Assembly (NCBI GenBank): GCA_023458755.1
Contig: JAEWYE010000031.1
Span: 69,999-133,998 of the forward strand
Source: Bacillota bacterium
GTDB lineage: Bacteria > Bacillota > Clostridia > Oscillospirales > Acutalibacteraceae
Direction of reading: 5' to 3'
DNA: 64,000 nt
Position numbers and translations under genes: made by a program. Positions 60,947 to 64,000 of this stretch are shown here, piece after piece; position 1 is the first letter of the stretch, and each line of letters starts with the position of its first letter. A model generated the notes under the pieces. It saw only the letters and a program-made list of their open reading frames with translations. It was not told where the DNA came from and did no database searches.

Positions 60947-62108
60947 AAGTATTAAAATGTCCTGGGAAAATATTATTCACAATAAACTTCGTTCTTTTTT
61001 AACTATGCTCGGCATCATGATTGGTGTGGCATCCATTATCGCGCTGATTACCATTGTGCAGGGTGCGACGAACAGCATCAGCGATCAGGTGAATTCTCTC
61101 GGCGTAAACAAAATAATGATTACGGCAATGGGAACTCCCTTAAAGCAGGGGCTGAATCCGGATGATATTCAGAAGATTTCCGCAGTCGATAACATCAGCG
61201 GAATATCTCCGACAGTTTCTACCAAAACCGGTGTGGTGTATCAAAATAAGGTTATGAAAGACGTTACCGTTCAAGGCAAAAACGAGGTTTACTTTAAAAC
61301 CAACACGAGTCTGCTCAAATCGGGCAGAGCCATTAATATCCTCGACTTGAACAGCAAAAATCAGGTTGCCGTTTTAGGCAGCAATGTCGTACAAGAACTT
61401 TTTTACGGGGTGGACCCGGTCGGAAAAACCGTTACAGTCAACGGCACGGATTACACGGTTATCGGTACCCTGGCCGCGTCCAGCGGATTCAGCATGTCGT
61501 CTACGAATGATGCCGTTATTATTCCGTATACGACGGCACTGCGCGGCTTAGGCACAAAAAATGTCACCAGTCTTGACGTATATGTAAAGGATACAAATCA
61601 GGCCGACGATACCGTATCCAACCTCAAAGGAGTATTGAACGCCGCGTTCAATTATAAAGACGACGCATACACCATATTCAATATGGGCGATATGATCAGT
61701 TCGTTCCAGACCATGATGTCCATGATGTCCCTGCTTTTAGCGGGCATCGCCGCAATCTCGCTGGTTGTCGGAGGTATCGGCATTATGAATATGATGCTGG
61801 TGTCCATTACGGAACGCACCACCGAAATTGGTCTGCGCAAAGCGTTGGGCGCAACCCCGAACACCATTCAGCTCCAGTTCATTATTGAATCCATTTTCCT
61901 TTCTATCATGGGTGGCTTGATAGGACTGGTTCTGGGGAGTATAATTGCCTATATCGCGGCGAATCTGATTGGCATCGGATTTTCTTTATCGGCATCTACC
62001 ATTACGCTTGCGGTAGGATTTTCCGCGGCGGTCGGTATTATATTCGGATATATGCCGGCACGAAAAGCAAGCAGGCTGAACCCGATTGACGCGCTTAGAA
62101 GTATCTGA
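60936..62108 (+). CDS. MacB/YknZ-type ABC transporter permease
   Basis: A 390-residue permease. One N-terminal helix (about 20-40) follows the typical start ESIKMSWENIIHNKLRSFLTMLGIMIGVASI. A large extracellular MacB periplasmic-core domain (about 45-255) and three C-terminal helices with SLVVGGIGIMNMMLVSITERTTEIGLRKALGA come next, and it ends PARKASRLNPIDALRSI. The gene is 21 bp before the response regulator, so exporter and regulators share a transcript. Confidence 0.94.
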   Translation: MLLESIKMSWENIIHNKLRSFLTMLGIMIGVASIIALITIVQGATNSISDQVNSLGVNKIMITAMGTPLKQGLNPDDIQKISAVDNISGISPTVSTKTGVVYQNKVMKDVTVQGKNEVYFKTNTSLLKSGRAINILDLNSKNQVAVLGSNVVQELFYGVDPVGKTVTVNGTDYTVIGTLAASSGFSMSSTNDAVIIPYTTALRGLGTKNVTSLDVYVKDTNQADDTVSNLKGVLNAAFNYKDDAYTIFNMGDMISSFQTMMSMMSLLLAGIAAISLVVGGIGIMNMMLVSITERTTEIGLRKALGATPNTIQLQFIIESIFLSIMGGLIGLVLGSIIAYIAANLIGIGFSLSASTITLAVGFSAAVGIIFGYMPARKASRLNPIDALRSI

Positions 62109-62129
62109 CAAACAGGAGGCGGAAAACGC

Positions 62130-62804
62130 ATGTTTCACATTTTGGTTGTGGATGACAACGACAGTATCCGGAAGCTGATGACGACGTATCTGGTTCGCGA
62201 CGGGTATCATGTTTTTACCGCCTCCGATGGATTGGAAGCGCTGGCAGTGTTGGAAAAAGAGCAGATTGACCTCATGATTGCGGATATTATGATGCCAAAT
62301 ATGGACGGTTTTACCCTCACCAATGACCTGCGCGCTTCCCACTACAATTTTCCGATTCTCATGGTTACCGCCAAAGACAGCTTTGAGGATAAGAAAAAAG
62401 GCTTTTTGGTCGGTACAGACGATTACATGGTAAAGCCAATTGATTTTGATGAAATGCTGCTTCGCGTGGCGGCATTGCTGCGGCGGGCGAAAATTTCAAA
62501 TGAACACAAAATTGTGGTCGGAGATGTTACGCTGGACTATGATACTTTAACCGTTACCACAAAATCCGAAACTGTTTTGCTGCCGAAAAAGGAGTTTTAT
62601 CTGCTGTTCCAGCTTTTGAGCTATCCGCAGAAAATTTTCACCCGGCAGGACCTGATGAATGAAATCTGGGGACTCGATAACGAAACCGACGAACGCACGG
62701 TGGATGTTCACATTAAGCGTCTTCGTGAAAAACTCGATTCCCTTGAGGATTTTAAAATCGTGACGGTAAGAGGGCTGGGATATAAGGTGGAAAAAACGGT
62801 ATGA
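62130..62804 (+). CDS. OmpR-family response regulator
   Basis: A 224-residue regulator. The receiver domain (1-120) has phospho-acceptor Asp52 in LMIADIMMPNMDG and the lysine of YMVKPIDF. The winged helix (about 130-222) ends DERTVDVHIKRLREKL and VRGLGYKVEK. Its stop overlaps the start of the kinase gene. It probably binds the 11-bp direct repeats before the exporter operon and thus controls its own transcript; inference. Confidence 0.95.
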   Translation: MFHILVVDDNDSIRKLMTTYLVRDGYHVFTASDGLEALAVLEKEQIDLMIADIMMPNMDGFTLTNDLRASHYNFPILMVTAKDSFEDKKKGFLVGTDDYMVKPIDFDEMLLRVAALLRRAKISNEHKIVVGDVTLDYDTLTVTTKSETVLLPKKEFYLLFQLLSYPQKIFTRQDLMNEIWGLDNETDERTVDVHIKRLREKLDSLEDFKIVTVRGLGYKVEKTV

Positions 62805-63859
62805 AAAAGCGATTCTTTTTTAAATCCATCTATGCCAAGTTTGCCATGATATTTGTGGGAATATGGTGGCTGATGAATTCGCTGACGTTCGGGCTTGTAA
62901 TTCATGCAATGTCCAATTTCGGTCTTGCCAAGTGGCCGGTGAATCATGCCGCCGAATTTTTCAAAGTGAAACAGGCAACCGGATTCGTCTTTCTCATTTG
63001 CACGGCTTTTGGCACCGTAATTATTTTGCTTGCGGTCAGAAGTATTGTAAAACCCATCAAGCAGCTTTCTCAGGCCTCCAAGCAGGTGGCAAAGGGCAAT
63101 TTTGATATTGAGGTAAAAATAAGATGTGCCGATGAAATCGGACAATTGACTGCCGATTTCAATTTGATGACCAAAGAACTCAAAAATATTGATTTTTTGC
63201 GCAAGGATTTCGTTTCTAATGTATCTCATGAATTTAAAACGCCGATTACTTCCATAAAAGGTTTTGCAAAACTGATTCGGGACGGCAATTTATCCGAGGA
63301 TCAGATTCTTGAATACAGCGACATCATTGTAAACGAAAGCAGCCGCCTATCCCTGCTTTCCTCAAATCTGCTGAAGCTTTCGGAACTCGACAGCCAGATG
63401 ATACGCGAACAGTCCGCAGTGTTTTCACTTGATGAACAAATTCGAAAAACAATTCTGATTCTCGAAGTGCAGTGGACGAAAAAAGAGATTGAATTTGACC
63501 TTGATCTTCAAAAAGTTTCTGTTATCAGCGATGAGCACTTGCTGCAGGAGGTGTGGCTGAACCTCATCCAGAATGCTATTAAGTTTTCCAACCCAAAGGG
63601 AGTAATCGAAATCCGCCTGACGAAAAGCGGAAATTTCATAAATGTGACGGTTCGTGACCATGGAATCGGCATTGCGGACGAAGACAAGCAGCGTATTTTC
63701 GAACGGTTTTATAAGGGCGACAAATCACGCTCAAAAGACGGTAACGGTCTGGGGCTTGTCATCGCGAAAAAAATCGTGGAGCTGTCGGGCGGAAATCTTT
63801 CTTTCACAAGTGAACTGGGTAAGGGAACGACGTTTACTGTGGAATTGCCCGGAACTTAA
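62801..63859 (+). CDS. sensor histidine kinase with short extracellular loop
   Basis: A 352-residue kinase. Helix 1 (about 14-35) and helix 2 (about 61-83) enclose an outside loop of only about 25 residues. HAMP (about 81-135), HisKA with NVSHEFKTPITSIKGFAK (His143) and an ATPase domain with NLIQNAIKFS, RDHGIGIADED and GNGLGLVIAKKIVELSGG follow. A short loop suggests that it senses the membrane or the transporter rather than a soluble ligand, as known for BceS-like kinases. The last 141 bases of the window hold no recognisable gene. Confidence 0.94.
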   Translation: MKKRFFFKSIYAKFAMIFVGIWWLMNSLTFGLVIHAMSNFGLAKWPVNHAAEFFKVKQATGFVFLICTAFGTVIILLAVRSIVKPIKQLSQASKQVAKGNFDIEVKIRCADEIGQLTADFNLMTKELKNIDFLRKDFVSNVSHEFKTPITSIKGFAKLIRDGNLSEDQILEYSDIIVNESSRLSLLSSNLLKLSELDSQMIREQSAVFSLDEQIRKTILILEVQWTKKEIEFDLDLQKVSVISDEHLLQEVWLNLIQNAIKFSNPKGVIEIRLTKSGNFINVTVRDHGIGIADEDKQRIFERFYKGDKSRSKDGNGLGLVIAKKIVELSGGNLSFTSELGKGTTFTVELPGT

Positions 63860-64000
63860 TGTGAAATTAAAATTATGTAGGTTTGTCAATGATATGTTAC
63901 ACCAAGAGTAAAGAAATCATGAAGCACCTGTTTAGGAGACTGCCACTTGAGAGGGCGCATAGGAAAAGCATTGTATTTATGAATATAGGTTTTTAATTGA

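Noticed and set aside
1..64000. CRISPR arrays, tRNA/rRNA genes, prophage or complete insertion sequences
   Set aside because: I saw no regularly spaced direct repeats, no cloverleaf or rRNA signatures and no transposase or phage structural genes; a tRNA scan could still find something missed by eye.
63860..64000. Possible insertion-sequence end at the right edge
   Set aside because: The 141 bases have no ORF and no terminal repeat that I can pair with anything in the window.

Overview
The window looks like a chromosomal stretch of a spore-forming, Gram-positive anaerobe of the class Clostridia. An Oscillospiraceae/Ruminococcaceae-type genome is my best guess from gene content, not a demonstrated placement. 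The support is spoVT, a SpoIID-type protein and a CotF-like coat protein, RNase Y, an LCP wall protein, lipoprotein signal peptides on all binding proteins, strong AGGAGG ribosome sites and YesM/YesN-type regulation. No rRNA, tRNA, CRISPR array, prophage or full-length insertion sequence was recognised.

Layout. 1-4038: a DMT-family transporter cut by the left edge, an LCP protein, a 45-residue membrane peptide and a COG2509 flavoprotein. 4046-23435: a glycan-use locus with a divergent intracellular GH20 hexosaminidase, a CUT1-type ABC importer (two permeases and a binding lipoprotein), a GH130 phosphorylase, a GH38 alpha-mannosidase, a GH3 glycosidase, a methyltransferase-like protein, an APH-fold kinase, a YesM/YesN two-component system, a second binding lipoprotein and nagB. 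The set fits uptake and intracellular dismantling of mannose/N-acetylglucosamine oligosaccharides such as N-glycan pieces; this is inference. 23507-38966: a CotF-like gene with a sigma-G-like promoter, RNase Y, a LuxE/LuxC pair, AlgI/AlgJ-like O-acylation genes, a metallo-beta-lactamase-fold protein next to a MORN-repeat protein, MscS, a DUF1003 protein, an alpha/beta hydrolase and SpoIID. 39289-47657: citrate synthase, GAPDH, small membrane proteins, spoVT (sigma-G-like promoter), aspartase and an Lrp/AsnC regulator. 48213-59201: an amino-acid/peptide island with an iron alcohol dehydrogenase, two aminotransferases, a 2-hydroxyacid dehydrogenase, one polar amino-acid ABC importer with three paralogous binding lipoproteins, and an M20 amidohydrolase. 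59349-63859: a MacA/MacB-like export operon with its own OmpR-type response regulator and histidine kinase.

The most notable non-coding observations are these: two 105-bp palindromic elements about 91% identical, each directly after the stop codon of a gene (aspA and lrp) in the same orientation relative to transcription; a structured leader with an intrinsic terminator ahead of the second amino-acid binding protein gene; three TTGCAGAA boxes around the citrate synthase promoter; an 11-bp direct repeat at the export operon promoter; and two sigma-G-like promoters. Promoter, terminator and start-site calls were made by eye.
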